From positions 7,688,001-7,752,000 of the forward strand of contig NZ_CP160402.1 of NCBI RefSeq assembly GCF_040730185.1: a stretch of 64,000 nucleotides of DNA, in the 5' to 3' direction. The notes under the pieces are model-generated. The model saw only the letters and a program-made list of their open reading frames with translations, was not told the origin of the DNA and searched no databases. This document shows positions 1-7,825 of the stretch, piece by piece. How positions within the stretch are numbered: the stretch's first letter is position 1; each line of letters opens with the position of its first letter. Made by a program: the position numbers and the translations under genes. The DNA is from Streptomyces sp. Je 1-332. GTDB taxonomy: Bacteria > Actinomycetota > Actinomycetes > Streptomycetales > Streptomycetaceae.

Positions 1-301
1 CGTACGGCGCGGGCGTCGCCTCGAAGGAGGGCGAACTGGTCCGCTCGGGAGCGGGCAGTGCCTCGCGCGGCGCCCTGTTCTCGCCCTCGTGACAGCCACG
101 TCCGCCGTCACGTCCGCCATCAGGTCCGCTGTCCCGGCTGTCGGCCACCCGCTCGGCGTACGAACCGTCGGGCACCGCCGTCGCGACAGCGGTGCCCGAC
201 AGACCGTCGATCCCGAGCAGGGAGATGAGGAAGAGAAAGGCCATGGCGAGCAGAGCCGTGCGCACCGCACCGCCCTGGAGTCGCATCTCCCGTGTGGCCA
301 T
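1..301 (-). CDS. Partial hypothetical membrane-anchored or secreted protein
   Basis: The reading frame is open from an ATG at 299-301 to the left edge, so the C-terminus is missing. About 100 residues are visible. Residues 1-14 are polar with Arg. Residues 15-33 form a strongly hydrophobic stretch (ALLAMAFLFLISLLGIDGL) like a signal peptide or membrane anchor. The rest is a low-complexity tail rich in Gly, Arg, Asp, Pro and Glu. Third codon positions are GC rich. No clear ribosome binding site precedes the ATG. A competing reading is the 3' end of a rightward gene ending at the TGA at 90-92 (last residues GALFSPS). Both share the same third-position columns, so composition cannot separate them. 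The hydrophobic segment favours the leftward gene. Function unknown. Confidence 0.4.
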   Translation of the reverse strand, partial: MATREMRLQGGAVRTALLAMAFLFLISLLGIDGLSGTAVATAVPDGSYAERVADSRDSGPDGGRDGGRGCHEGENRAPREALPAPERTSSPSFEATPAPY

Positions 302-385
302 GTCCGACCGATGGTAGGTCAGAGCGGGCGGCGGGCACAGGAGGAGACCCCTGGCGGAGCAAGAAGCAGCGGCGCGGCTCGCCGT

Positions 386-1975
386 CTACCGTCGGGCACA
401 CGTGATGTCGCGGGCCGGAAGAGCGCCGGTGCGCAGGTAGTTGTTGACCGCGCGGTCGGCGCAGGGAACGGGGCGTAGTCCTTCGAGACCGCGGCCGTAC
501 ACCCCGTGCGAGCGGATGTCCGCCGTGATCAGGCGGGAGCCGGTCAGTCTGCGGTGCAGGGCCAGGGCTCCGGCGTAGGGGACGTTGTTGTCGCGGCGGG
601 CCTGGAGCATCAGTACGGGTACGTCGTTGGAGATGACCGTGCCCGGTTCGAGGGGCGCCGCGGCCCAGAACGCGCACGGGGCGATCATGCCGTTGACGTA
701 CGGGCCGAACACGGGCTGGGTGGCACGGCTGCGCACGCTGTTCCTCCAGTACGTCTCCGGGTCCTTCGGCCAGCCGCCGGCAGGCCAGCCGCCGTCACCG
801 CACATGAAGAGCGCCCCGCCCACCATGCTGTCCGCGAGGTCGGGCGAAGCGAGCAGCTCCAGCATCGCGGCGAGCTCGGGGCCGGGCTGGACCGGCTTTC
901 CCGCCGCCGCGTCGACCAGGTCCCGGACGATGGCGGCCAGCGTCGGGTCGTACTCCGCGTGCTGGATCGGCTGCTTCAACAGCAGCCGCAGAACAGGGGC
1001 GTTGAGCCGTTGCCCCTGGACGCTGACCGGCTGACGCTCGGCCTGCGCGAGGAGCCGCTCGACGCGCATCCGTACGTGCGAGGCAGTGCGGCCGAGCCGG
1101 TACGTGCCGTGGTGGCGGGCGGTCCAGGCGGCCCATGCGTCCAGCGCTTCCTCGGCCGGTGCGCCCGAGCTTTGGAACAGTTCGTACTGGGAGGCGGACG
1201 GGTCGGTCGAGGAGTCGATGACCATGCGGTCCGTGCGGTGGGGGAACAGCTGGGTGTAGACGGCGCCCAGGTCGGCGCCGTAGGAGATGCCGTAGTAGGA
1301 GAGCTTCCGCTCGCCGAGGGCGGCCCTGATCACGTCCATGTCGCGAGCCACGTTGCGCGAGGAAGCGTGTGGCAGCAGTTCCGCGTTGTCGCCGTGCTCC
1401 GAGCAGCGCCGTGCCGTGTCCCGCGCGGCCCGCACCGACGCGTCGAAGTCCGCGCGGGGCGATGTCGAGGGGCCGGGCGGGGCCGGCGGCTCGGCCCGCG
1501 CGCAGGTGATCGGGGAGCTTTCGCCGAGGAACCGCGGGTCGAACCCGATGAGGTCGTAGCCGTCCGCCACCTGCTTCAACGCGGGCCGCAGGGCGAGGGT
1601 GTTGGCGAGGCCGCTGCCGCCCGGACCACCGGGATTGGACAGCAGGATGCCGCGGCGGTGGGACGAGGACTTGGCCTTGACGCGCGAGACGGCGATCTGG
1701 AGGGTGCGGCCGCCGGGGGCGGAGTAGTCGAGGGGGACCTTCACCTTCGCGCACTGCGCCCCGGCCGCGTTCAGCTCCGCCTGTGCCTGCGAGCAAGGAC
1801 CCCAGCTCAGCCGCTGCCGCTCGTAGGCCGAGATCGGGCCGGTGGCCAAGGAAGAGGCCGCGGCCCGGGAAGGGGCCGCCGTCGAGGGCAGGGAGGTCGC
1901 CGTCGACGGCGCTGCTCCGGCGAGCAGCCCGGCCAGGCTCAGGCCTGTCGCGAGTGAGGGGATGACGCCGCGCAT
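386..1975 (-). CDS. Secreted alpha/beta-hydrolase peptidase, TAP (tripeptidyl aminopeptidase) type, family S33
   Basis: The 529-residue product is exported and probably releases short N-terminal peptides outside the cell, like the Streptomyces Tap/SlpD/SlpE enzymes. It has an Ala/Ser/Thr-rich signal region (residues 1-45), an oxyanion-hole region SNPGGPGGSG near 113-122, a nucleophile elbow GISYG with Ser231, a late Asp (QARRDNNVPYAG) and a His (RSHGVYG) in the C-terminal TAP-like domain. Several Cys could form disulfides. The ATG is preceded by AAGGAG at ideal distance. A perfect 7-bp dyad at 2034-2057 lies in the promoter region. The gene follows the AraC gene on the same strand, 100 bp away. 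Family assignment is firm; the exact substrate is inferred. Confidence 0.9.
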   Translation of the reverse strand: MRGVIPSLATGLSLAGLLAGAAPSTATSLPSTAAPSRAAASSLATGPISAYERQRLSWGPCSQAQAELNAAGAQCAKVKVPLDYSAPGGRTLQIAVSRVKAKSSSHRRGILLSNPGGPGGSGLANTLALRPALKQVADGYDLIGFDPRFLGESSPITCARAEPPAPPGPSTSPRADFDASVRAARDTARRCSEHGDNAELLPHASSRNVARDMDVIRAALGERKLSYYGISYGADLGAVYTQLFPHRTDRMVIDSSTDPSASQYELFQSSGAPAEEALDAWAAWTARHHGTYRLGRTASHVRMRVERLLAQAERQPVSVQGQRLNAPVLRLLLKQPIQHAEYDPTLAAIVRDLVDAAAGKPVQPGPELAAMLELLASPDLADSMVGGALFMCGDGGWPAGGWPKDPETYWRNSVRSRATQPVFGPYVNGMIAPCAFWAAAPLEPGTVISNDVPVLMLQARRDNNVPYAGALALHRRLTGSRLITADIRSHGVYGRGLEGLRPVPCADRAVNNYLRTGALPARDITCARR

Positions 1976-2033
1976 CGTGCTCCTTGGGTGTGCCTGAGGC
2001 AGGGACGGACGGAGTCGACGCTAGGAGCAAGGG

Positions 2034-2057
2034 AGGTGACAGGACATCAGGTCACCT
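2034..2057. promoter_or_regulatory. Inverted repeat upstream of the TAP peptidase gene (candidate operator)
   Basis: AGGTGAC (2034-2040) and GTCACCT (2051-2057) form a perfect dyad with a 10-bp spacer, about 60 bp upstream of the peptidase start. It lies where a repressor or activator would act. A second palindrome, CGGGGGTTAACCCCCG at 2070-2085, covers the AraC stop codon and may help terminate transcription. Confidence 0.4.
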
Positions 2058-2075
2058 GGTCGACGCGTCCGGGGG

Positions 2076-2891
2076 TTAACCCCCGCCTGCGCCCCGGCGA
2101 TAGCGGCCGGGCGTCGTACCCACGTGGCGGGTGAAGTGCCGGTTCAGATGGGCCTGGTCGTGGAACCCCACACTGGTCGCGACCTCGGCGGGGCGATGGC
2201 CGTCGAGCAGCAGGTGGCGCGCCCGGTCGATGCGCTTGCCGGTGAGGTAGGTGTGCGGTGGCAGGCCGTAGGTCTGCCGGAAGCAGCGGATCAGGTGGGT
2301 GGGGTGCGCGTGCAGCGCGTCGGCGGCCTCCTGCAGCGGGAGGCCGGTGACCGTCCGGGAGTCCAGGAGTTCACGCAGTTTCGTGGCGAGGCGGTTGGCC
2401 TCGCGGCCGGGTGTGCGGGGCCGCAGCGCGTCGAGGTGGACGTGGAGCCGCTCGCGGACGAAGGAGAGGCGCGACTCGGCTTCGAACTCGTCTCCCGTGT
2501 GGCCGAGCGAGGCATGGAGTTGGTGGATGCGCCGGCGCAGCAAGGGGTCCAGAAGGATCGGCCCGTCCACCGCGCCGCCGACCAGGCGCCGGGGGAGCAC
2601 GGAGTCATCCAGATAGAGGACGCGTTTCCGGAAGCCCGATTCGGTGACCGTCCGTCCGTCGTGCGGCACGCCCGGAGGCAGCAGGAGGACGTTGGCGGTG
2701 CCGGTCGCGTCATGGCGGCGGCGGTCGAGCGCGAAGTCGACGGCCCCGTCGTCGAGGATCATCAGGTCCCACGTGTCGTGGGTGTGAGCCGGATACGCGT
2801 GGTCGGTGAAGTGCGCGTGGAAGACCTCGGCGATCCCCGGAACCGACGGCCGCCAGGCGTTGATGGACGTGCGGGGCCGCTCTTCGCTCAT
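2076..2891 (-). CDS. AraC-family transcriptional regulator
   Basis: About 271 residues. The N-terminal half is a cupin-like AraC ligand-binding domain ([19 protein letters not shown], then [11 protein letters not shown]). The C-terminal ~100 residues carry two helix-turn-helix units ([19 protein letters not shown] and [20 protein letters not shown]) ending in the usual GTTPGRYR. The ATG at 2889-2891 is chosen; an upstream in-frame start at 2906 is possible. It is transcribed divergently from a small cupin gene with about 50 bp between starts, so it probably controls that gene and itself. The ligand is unknown. Confidence 0.88.
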   Translation of the reverse strand: MSEERPRTSINAWRPSVPGIAEVFHAHFTDHAYPAHTHDTWDLMILDDGAVDFALDRRRHDATGTANVLLLPPGVPHDGRTVTESGFRKRVLYLDDSVLPRRLVGGAVDGPILLDPLLRRRIHQLHASLGHTGDEFEAESRLSFVRERLHVHLDALRPRTPGREANRLATKLRELLDSRTVTGLPLQEAADALHAHPTHLIRCFRQTYGLPPHTYLTGKRIDRARHLLLDGHRPAEVATSVGFHDQAHLNRHFTRHVGTTPGRYRRGAGGG

Positions 2892-2941
2892 GCCAGGAAC
2901 GTACAAGACCGTCCGAGTCCGGTCGCGGCAGGCTCGTGGTC

Positions 2942-3331
2942 ATGGAAAACGAACACCGCACGTCCAAGAAGTCCGTCCCCGTCAACATCGCCGACAAGCT
3001 CGCGGGGTTCAGCGAACTGTGGTCGCAGAAGACAGTGGCCACCCTCAACGACTACGAGGTCAAACTGGCCAAGTTGCACGGGGAGTTCGTCTGGCACAGC
3101 CACGAGGACACCGATGAACTCTTCCTGGTGATCAGCGGGCGCCTGACCATCCAGCTGAGGGACGGCGACGTGACCCTGGCACCTGGCGAGCTGTTCGTGG
3201 TCCCCCGCGGCGTCGAGCACTGCCCGGTGGCGGACGAGGAGACCGCCATCCTGCTCTTCGAGCCCGCGGGGACACTGAACACCGGCGACGCCGGCGGCCC
3301 CATGACCAAGGCCGCCGAGCTCGTCTCCTGA
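2942..3331 (+). CDS. Small cupin-domain protein
   Basis: A 129-residue single-domain cupin. The metal-binding signature is visible: [18 protein letters not shown] (motif 1, His-His-Glu) and [15 protein letters not shown] (motif 2 with the second His). Such proteins bind a divalent metal and act as small sugar or antibiotic-related isomerases, dioxygenases or sensors, so the reaction cannot be assigned. The ATG at 2942 is preferred over the GTG two codons upstream. It is divergent from the AraC regulator, whose own sensor domain is also a cupin, which suggests a two-gene response unit. No other gene follows closely. Confidence 0.8.
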   Translation: MENEHRTSKKSVPVNIADKLAGFSELWSQKTVATLNDYEVKLAKLHGEFVWHSHEDTDELFLVISGRLTIQLRDGDVTLAPGELFVVPRGVEHCPVADEETAILLFEPAGTLNTGDAGGPMTKAAELVS

Positions 3332-3571
3332 TCCCGTAGATCCCGACCCCGTAGATGCGGGCCCCGTCGATGCGGGGCTCTCATCACGTCGGGTGTTGTG
3401 AGGGCGGTCACATCAAGGGGCCGCGATGGTCTCTCCTGAGAGTGACGAGCACCACCTGCCGGGGCATACGCGGGCCATCGCTTTGTATCCTCGGCAGGCA
3501 GTGCCGACACCTCCGTCGCAGACCCGGGCAGCTCACAGGGCCGGGCGGCGCCGACAACGTAAGGACACACC

Positions 3572-4840
3572 ATGACCACCGAGCTGAGCCCCGACGCCGT
3601 GACCGGGCTCCTTGAGCGGGCCCGCCAGGACTACCAGGACCTCGCAGGACGCGGGCTCTCGCTCGACCTCACGCGCGGCAAGCCGGCGCCCGAGCAGCTC
3701 GACCTCTCCGAGGACCTGCTGAGCCTGCCGGGCGGTCGGCACACCTCCGCGGACGGCACGGACGTACGCAATTACGGTGGTCTGCAGGGTCTGGTGGAGC
3801 TCCGGGAGATCTTCGCGGACGTGCTCCAGGTGCCCGCCGGGCAGCTCCTCGCGCTCGGCAACTCCAGCCTCGAGCTGATGCACGACTGCCTGGTGCACGC
3901 CCTGCTGAGCGTGGTGCCCGGCGCCGAGTCGCGCTGGGTGGACCAGGAGCGGATCGCGTTCCTGTGCCCGACTCCGGGCTACGACCGGCACTTCGCGCTC
4001 TGTGAGCGGTTCGGGATCGACATGATCCCGGTGCCGATGACCGCCGACGGCCCGGACATGGACGTCGTGGAGCGGCTCGTCGCGGAGAACCCGGCGGTCA
4101 AGGGCATCTGGTGCGTCCCGAAGTACAGCAACCCCGACGGTGTCTGCTACAGCGACGAGACCGTCTCCCGCCTCGCCTCGATGCAGGCCGCGGCGCCCGA
4201 TTTCCGGATCTTCTGGGACAACGCGTACGCCGCGCACCACCTCACCGCGGAGCCCGTCGAGATCGCCGACCTGCTCACCGCCTGCGCGGACGCCGGCAAC
4301 GCGGACCGCGTCTTCGTCTTCGGCTCCACCTCGAAGATCACCGCCGCCGGCGCGGGCGTCGCCTTCTTCGGCTCGTCGCCCGCGAACCTGAAGTGGCTGC
4401 TCGCCAACAACGCCAAGCGGTCGATCGGCCCGGACAAGATCAACCAGCTGCGGCACGTCATGTTCCTGCGCGACGCCGACGGGGTGCGCGCCCACATGGA
4501 GCGCCAGCGCGCCCTGCTCCAGCCGAAGTTCGAAGCGGTGGCCCGGATTCTGGAGGCGGAGCTCGGAGGCACCGGCCTCGCCCGCTGGACCGACCCCAAG
4601 GGCGGTTACTTCGTCACGCTCGAAGTGACCGACGGCTGCGCCAAGGAGGTCGTACGCCGTGCCGCGGAGGCAGGCATCGTGCTGACCCCGGCCGGCGCCA
4701 CCCACCCCTACGGCGACGACCCGCGCGACGCCACCATCCGCATCGCGCCCAGCTACCCGAGCCTGGCGGAGCTGGAGCAGGCCATCGCCGGACTCGCCGT
4801 GTGCGTACGGCTCGTGGGGTACGAGCAGCGGGTCGCCTAG
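3572..4840 (+). CDS. PLP-dependent aminotransferase, aspartate aminotransferase-like class I
   Basis: The 422-residue protein transfers amino groups between an amino acid (probably aspartate) and 2-oxoglutarate, using pyridoxal phosphate in the cytoplasm. It matches the actinobacterial and corynebacterial AspT-like subgroup. PLP contacts seen are NYGG near residue 67, WDNAY at 215-219 and the Schiff-base Lys255 in GSTSKITAAG. The C-terminal small domain ends with RIAPSYPSLAELEQAI. The start has AAGGAC upstream. The 240 bp before it holds no gene; a hairpin at 4875-4910 closes the unit. It stands alone, so it is probably a housekeeping gene rather than part of a pathway cluster. Confidence 0.9.
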   Translation: MTTELSPDAVTGLLERARQDYQDLAGRGLSLDLTRGKPAPEQLDLSEDLLSLPGGRHTSADGTDVRNYGGLQGLVELREIFADVLQVPAGQLLALGNSSLELMHDCLVHALLSVVPGAESRWVDQERIAFLCPTPGYDRHFALCERFGIDMIPVPMTADGPDMDVVERLVAENPAVKGIWCVPKYSNPDGVCYSDETVSRLASMQAAAPDFRIFWDNAYAAHHLTAEPVEIADLLTACADAGNADRVFVFGSTSKITAAGAGVAFFGSSPANLKWLLANNAKRSIGPDKINQLRHVMFLRDADGVRAHMERQRALLQPKFEAVARILEAELGGTGLARWTDPKGGYFVTLEVTDGCAKEVVRRAAEAGIVLTPAGATHPYGDDPRDATIRIAPSYPSLAELEQAIAGLAVCVRLVGYEQRVA

Positions 4841-4874
4841 CTCCGAGGACACTCACGGGCAGAGCCTGAAGCCC

Positions 4875-4910
4875 CGAAGCGGGAACGTGTGCCATCGCGT
4901 TCCCGCTTCG
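4875..4910 (+). terminator. Intrinsic terminator hairpin after the aminotransferase
   Basis: CGAAGCGGGAACG (4875-4887) and CGTTCCCGCTTCG (4898-4910) form a perfect 13-bp stem with a 10-base loop, 35 bp past the stop codon. There is no T-run, as is common for actinobacterial terminators. Confidence 0.75.
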
Positions 4911-4994
4911 AGGCCTCGGCCCTGGTGACACCAGCCCGGTTCCGGCCAGTAAACTGCGCGCGCTCAGAAGCGTCGCAGGAGGCAAGGGGGAACC

Positions 4995-5939
4995 GTGGCA
5001 CACGGGGGATATCAGGGCTGGGGCCCGGGGAACGGTCAGCCGCAGGGCGGTGGCCCCCATCCGTACGGACCGCAGGGCGGTGGCCCGAACCCGTACGGAC
5101 CGCCGCAACCCGGGCCGTACCCGCCCGCGCCCCCGCAGCCGTATCCCTACCCGCCGCAGCCCGTCCGGCGGCGGCGCTCGGGGTGCGCGCTCTTCCTCGT
5201 CTCGCCCCTCATCCCACTCATCCGCTCCGCCCGCCGCCGCGCCGAGGCGATCTTCAACCAGCCCGGCGCCGGCCGCGTCGCGGACCCGCTCGTGAGGAAG
5301 GTGCAGCTGGGGCGCGCGATCGCCGGTGCGGCCGCCAGCCTCCTCCTCGTCTACACCTACGGCGCGGACGACGGCTGGAGCGGGGTCGCCAACGACGGTG
5401 TCGTGAAGCTGATCCTCGCCCCGCTGCTGCTCATCTTCACCGGGCCGCTGGTCGTCCTGGGCTTCATCCGCTACGCCCCCGCCGCGCAACGCCGCGTACT
5501 CCGCTCCCGGCTGCGAGCGCCCCTCAAGGCCGTGGCCTGGTACGTCGGCATCCTGGCGGGTGTCGTGCTCGTGCTGGCTGGCAGCGCCCTGGTGCTCAAG
5601 CAGAACCACGGCACGCTCGTGAACGGCCTCATCGCGCTCGCTCTCCTCATCGGTCTCGCCTGGCTGCTGCCGTTCCTCCTCTTCGCCTCCGCGTACGCCG
5701 CCCGCTATGCCTTCAACACGTCCAACGTGCACGCCGCTCTCCCGGCCGCGCTCACCGTCGTACTCGTCTGGGAGCTGATGCTCTTCAGCGTCGCGCTCGA
5801 AGGGGGCCTTCCGCACGGGCCACCGGCCGCGCAGTGGTGCGCTGTCCTCGGTGGCCCGGTGTCCGTGACCGCGGTGGCCCTGTGGGAACTGCACCGCATG
5901 CGAAGCCGCCACGGTGTGCGCGTTCGCACCTACGGGTGA
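4995..5939 (+). CDS. Multi-pass membrane protein with Gly/Pro/Tyr-rich cytoplasmic N-terminus
   Basis: A 314-residue protein. Residues 1-57 are low complexity (repeats of PYGPQGGGPNPYGP and runs of PxPYPP), followed by an RRRR patch. Then come about six hydrophobic segments (for example AIAGAAASLLLVYTYGA, LILAPLLLIFTGPLVVLGF, GILAGVVLVLAGSALVL, LIALALLIGLAWLLPFLLF). GTG start at 4995 with AAGGGGG in front. The Pro/Gly/Tyr-rich cytosolic tail is common in actinobacterial membrane proteins and may drive protein contacts. No enzymatic motif is seen and the role is unknown. A TAAACT hexamer about 35 bp upstream could be the -10 box. Confidence 0.75.
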   Translation: MAHGGYQGWGPGNGQPQGGGPHPYGPQGGGPNPYGPPQPGPYPPAPPQPYPYPPQPVRRRRSGCALFLVSPLIPLIRSARRRAEAIFNQPGAGRVADPLVRKVQLGRAIAGAAASLLLVYTYGADDGWSGVANDGVVKLILAPLLLIFTGPLVVLGFIRYAPAAQRRVLRSRLRAPLKAVAWYVGILAGVVLVLAGSALVLKQNHGTLVNGLIALALLIGLAWLLPFLLFASAYAARYAFNTSNVHAALPAALTVVLVWELMLFSVALEGGLPHGPPAAQWCAVLGGPVSVTAVALWELHRMRSRHGVRVRTYG

Positions 5940-6105
5940 CCCGCATACCTCGCCCCGCAGGAGCCAGGACATACTCGGCGTCGCTGCCGAGGAGCGGCTG
6001 CGGCTGCGGGCCGATGCCCGTGCCGTCGCCGCGGAGTTGCGTCCGTTGGCCGAGCGGGGTCTTTCCCACCTGCGGAGCCTGTCCGTCGGACGCGCCGGCC
6101 TCTGA
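5914..6105 (+). CDS. Short open frame, possible gene remnant
   Basis: A 63-residue frame starting at a GTG inside the end of the membrane-protein gene. From about 5960 to the TGA at 6103-6105 its codon use is typical of this genome (GAG GAG CGG CTG CGG), and the protein is an Arg/Leu/Ala-rich helix (LRADARAVAAELRPLAERG). This looks like the C-terminal end of a once longer protein with its start lost, or a small real gene. It overlaps the upstream gene by 26 bp and ends 4 bp before the convergent GNAT gene. No function can be given. Confidence 0.3.
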   Translation: MCAFAPTGDPHTSPRRSQDILGVAAEERLRLRADARAVAAELRPLAERGLSHLRSLSVGRAGL

Positions 6106-6108
6106 CAA

Positions 6109-6666
6109 CTAGCGCTCTTCGAGAACCATTTCCCGCTCGAGCTTGGAGGGATCGCCCGTCATCGTGACGGTCTCCCCGGAGCGTACGAACCCGTACCGCC
6201 GGTAGAAGCTCTCGGCTCGCGCGTTGTCCTCGTGGACGTACAGGCGCACCCGCGTCACATCCGGCACCGACCACGCCCACGCGACGGCCGTCTCGAAGAG
6301 TGCGTCGATCACTCCGCTCCCGCGGTGGTCGGGGCGCACGTAGACACCGACGAGATGCGCCTGGCGCTGTTGAACGGGTCCGCCGAACACGTCGTCGCTG
6401 TCCGCGTCCTCGATGAGCACGGTCACTGAACCGATCCAGATCCCGCCGGGCCCCTCGGCCACGAACTGGCGCACCCGCGCGCCGTCGGCCGCCTTCTCGG
6501 CCCGCTCCTGCCAGAAGGAGTCCGGCTGCGCTACGGCCTTCTCGTACGTCTCGAGAAAGGCGATCGGAGCCACCGGATCCTGTAGCGACGAGAGCCGCAG
6601 CTCCTTCACCTCCGGCCACTCGTCGGCACGTACCGGACGGACGACTTGGCGGGAAACCTGGTTCAT
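6109..6666 (-). CDS. GNAT-family N-acetyltransferase
   Basis: 185 residues counted from the ATG at 6664-6666 (MNQVSRQVVRPV). It shows the acetyl-CoA-binding motif A (LVGVYVRPDHRGSGVIDALFETAVAWA) and motif B (VRLYVHEDNARAESFYRRYGF) of the GNAT fold. It should acetylate an amine on a small molecule or protein in the cytoplasm; the acceptor is unknown. A longer in-frame start at 6756 would add a non-conserved basic leader and is disfavoured. Convergent with the short frame ending at 6105. Confidence 0.85.
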   Translation of the reverse strand: MNQVSRQVVRPVRADEWPEVKELRLSSLQDPVAPIAFLETYEKAVAQPDSFWQERAEKAADGARVRQFVAEGPGGIWIGSVTVLIEDADSDDVFGGPVQQRQAHLVGVYVRPDHRGSGVIDALFETAVAWAWSVPDVTRVRLYVHEDNARAESFYRRYGFVRSGETVTMTGDPSKLEREMVLEER

Positions 6667-6892
6667 GCTGCCGCACCCTACGCGAGCCCTGCCGGGGATG
6701 CCGCGGCATTTTCGCAGGTCCACGGGCCGCTGCCGCGCACCGGGGGAGAGGCTCACTCCTCAGGCACCGCTGCCCGGCCCTCGGTGGACGAATCCGGCCA
6801 TGTTGAGGGCATGTTCGGGCAAGTTGCTGCTCATCGGTGCCCCTCACACCTATGGTGAGAGGGACATGACTGGGTGCCAGGGGGTGAGACCG

Positions 6893-7093
6893 ATGGCTTT
6901 CACTGAGATTGCCGTAGCCGTGATCACGGCCGGGCCTGCCTATATCGCGGTCTACTTGGCCGCACGCAAGGCCCAAGGTGAGCCGGCGCAACCGCAGGCT
7001 TGTGCACAGCACGCCGTCTGCGAGCAGTGCACGGGTCGAACCACGAGGGACGGCGTGCCGGACAGTGTCATGCACTGGACCTTGGCAGCCTGA
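6893..7093 (+). CDS. Small hypothetical membrane protein
   Basis: 66 residues. The N-terminal ~28 residues (MAFTEIAVAVITAGPAYIAV) form one hydrophobic segment, followed by a basic stretch and a Cys-containing tail (QACAQHAVCEQCTG). An imperfect dyad CTCAC-N7-GTGAG sits just upstream (about 6844-6860). A strong hairpin follows at 7132-7164. The sequence has the look of the short, poorly conserved proteins common in Streptomyces; function unknown. Confidence 0.5.
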   Translation: MAFTEIAVAVITAGPAYIAVYLAARKAQGEPAQPQACAQHAVCEQCTGRTTRDGVPDSVMHWTLAA

Positions 7094-7131
7094 CCTGGCT
7101 CCCTCCACCCCCTCCACTTCGCAATACCGCA

Positions 7132-7164
7132 CCGGGCCCGCCACCTTCAGGGTGGCGGGCCCGG
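7132..7164. terminator. Bidirectional terminator hairpin
   Basis: CCGGGCCCGCCACC (7132-7145) and GGTGGCGGGCCCGG (7151-7164) give a perfect 14-bp stem with a 5-base loop (TTCAG). It lies between the small rightward gene and the leftward TetR gene and can serve both. Confidence 0.8.
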
Positions 7165-7185
7165 CGCGTGCGCGGGGCTGTGAGG

Positions 7186-7755
7186 TCAGGCGGCCTTCCA
7201 GGCCGCCTCGATCATCCGGAAGATCTCGTCCACCGCGGCCTCCGGATCGGCCGCATCGCGAGCCAGCGAAAAGGCGTCGATCGCGAACCGCGCGATCGCC
7301 CGGCAGGCCGTCGCGGACTGTGCCAGGCCGGGATCGGCGGCGATGACCCCCGCCACCGCCTCCGCGTGACGCAGCCTCATCGACTCCTCGTACTCCCGCA
7401 GGGCGGGTGAGGCGTCGATCATGCGCCAGAGCGGGGCGGCTTCGTCCGCCGTGCAGTGCCGCACCAGAGCCAGGATCTCGCGGTGCAGCGCGGGAACGAG
7501 CGGCTCGTCCGGCGCCCGGTCGGTGACCGCCCGGGTGAGGCGTTGCTCGAAGTTCTCGTCCTGCTCGAACACCAGCGCTTCTTTGGCGGCGAAGTGGGAG
7601 AAGAGCGTGGTCACGGCCACGTCGGCCTCGGCGGCCACGTCGCGGATGCCCACCGCTTCGTACCCGCGTTCAAGGAAGAGCCGCAGGGCGGTCTCGGCGA
7701 TCTTCTGGCGGGTCGCGGCCTTCTTGCGCTCGCGACGTCCGGTCGGCACGGTCAT
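7186..7755 (-). CDS. TetR-family transcriptional repressor
   Basis: 189 residues. The N-terminal HTH is typical (KIAETALRLFLERGYEAVGIRDVAAEADVAVTTLFSHFAAKEALV), followed by an all-helical ligand-binding domain. It faces the oxidoreductase gene at 7826 with a 70-bp divergent promoter containing a 19-bp perfect palindrome. The obvious inference is that it represses itself and the oxidoreductase and is released by a small, possibly electrophilic or quinone-like molecule. Both claims rest on arrangement and motif. Confidence 0.88.
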   Translation of the reverse strand: MTVPTGRRERKKAATRQKIAETALRLFLERGYEAVGIRDVAAEADVAVTTLFSHFAAKEALVFEQDENFEQRLTRAVTDRAPDEPLVPALHREILALVRHCTADEAAPLWRMIDASPALREYEESMRLRHAEAVAGVIAADPGLAQSATACRAIARFAIDAFSLARDAADPEAAVDEIFRMIEAAWKAA

Positions 7756-7794
7756 TCACTGATGCTACCAGTTACAAAATCATAACCGTTGTTA

Positions 7795-7813
7795 AACACT
7801 AACCGTTAGTGTT
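7795..7813. promoter_or_regulatory. Palindromic TetR operator in the divergent promoter
   Basis: AACACTAAC (7795-7803), a central C, and GTTAGTGTT (7805-7813) form a perfect 19-bp palindrome. A related partial copy (AACCGTTGTTA, 7784-7794) sits beside it. The palindrome ends directly against the ATG at 7814, so a bound dimer would block the oxidoreductase transcript start or its first codons. This favours the ATG at 7826 as the true start. Confidence 0.7.
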
Positions 7814-7825
7814 ATGTTCGGCGAC

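Noticed and set aside
506..1957. Long rightward open frame of 483 codons
   Set aside because: Antisense shadow of the TAP peptidase gene; composition (Arg/Gly/Val-rich) and lack of motifs are typical of high-GC shadow frames.
3533..4852. Long leftward open frame opposite the aminotransferase
   Set aside because: Shadow frame; the aminotransferase has all PLP motifs and a ribosome binding site.
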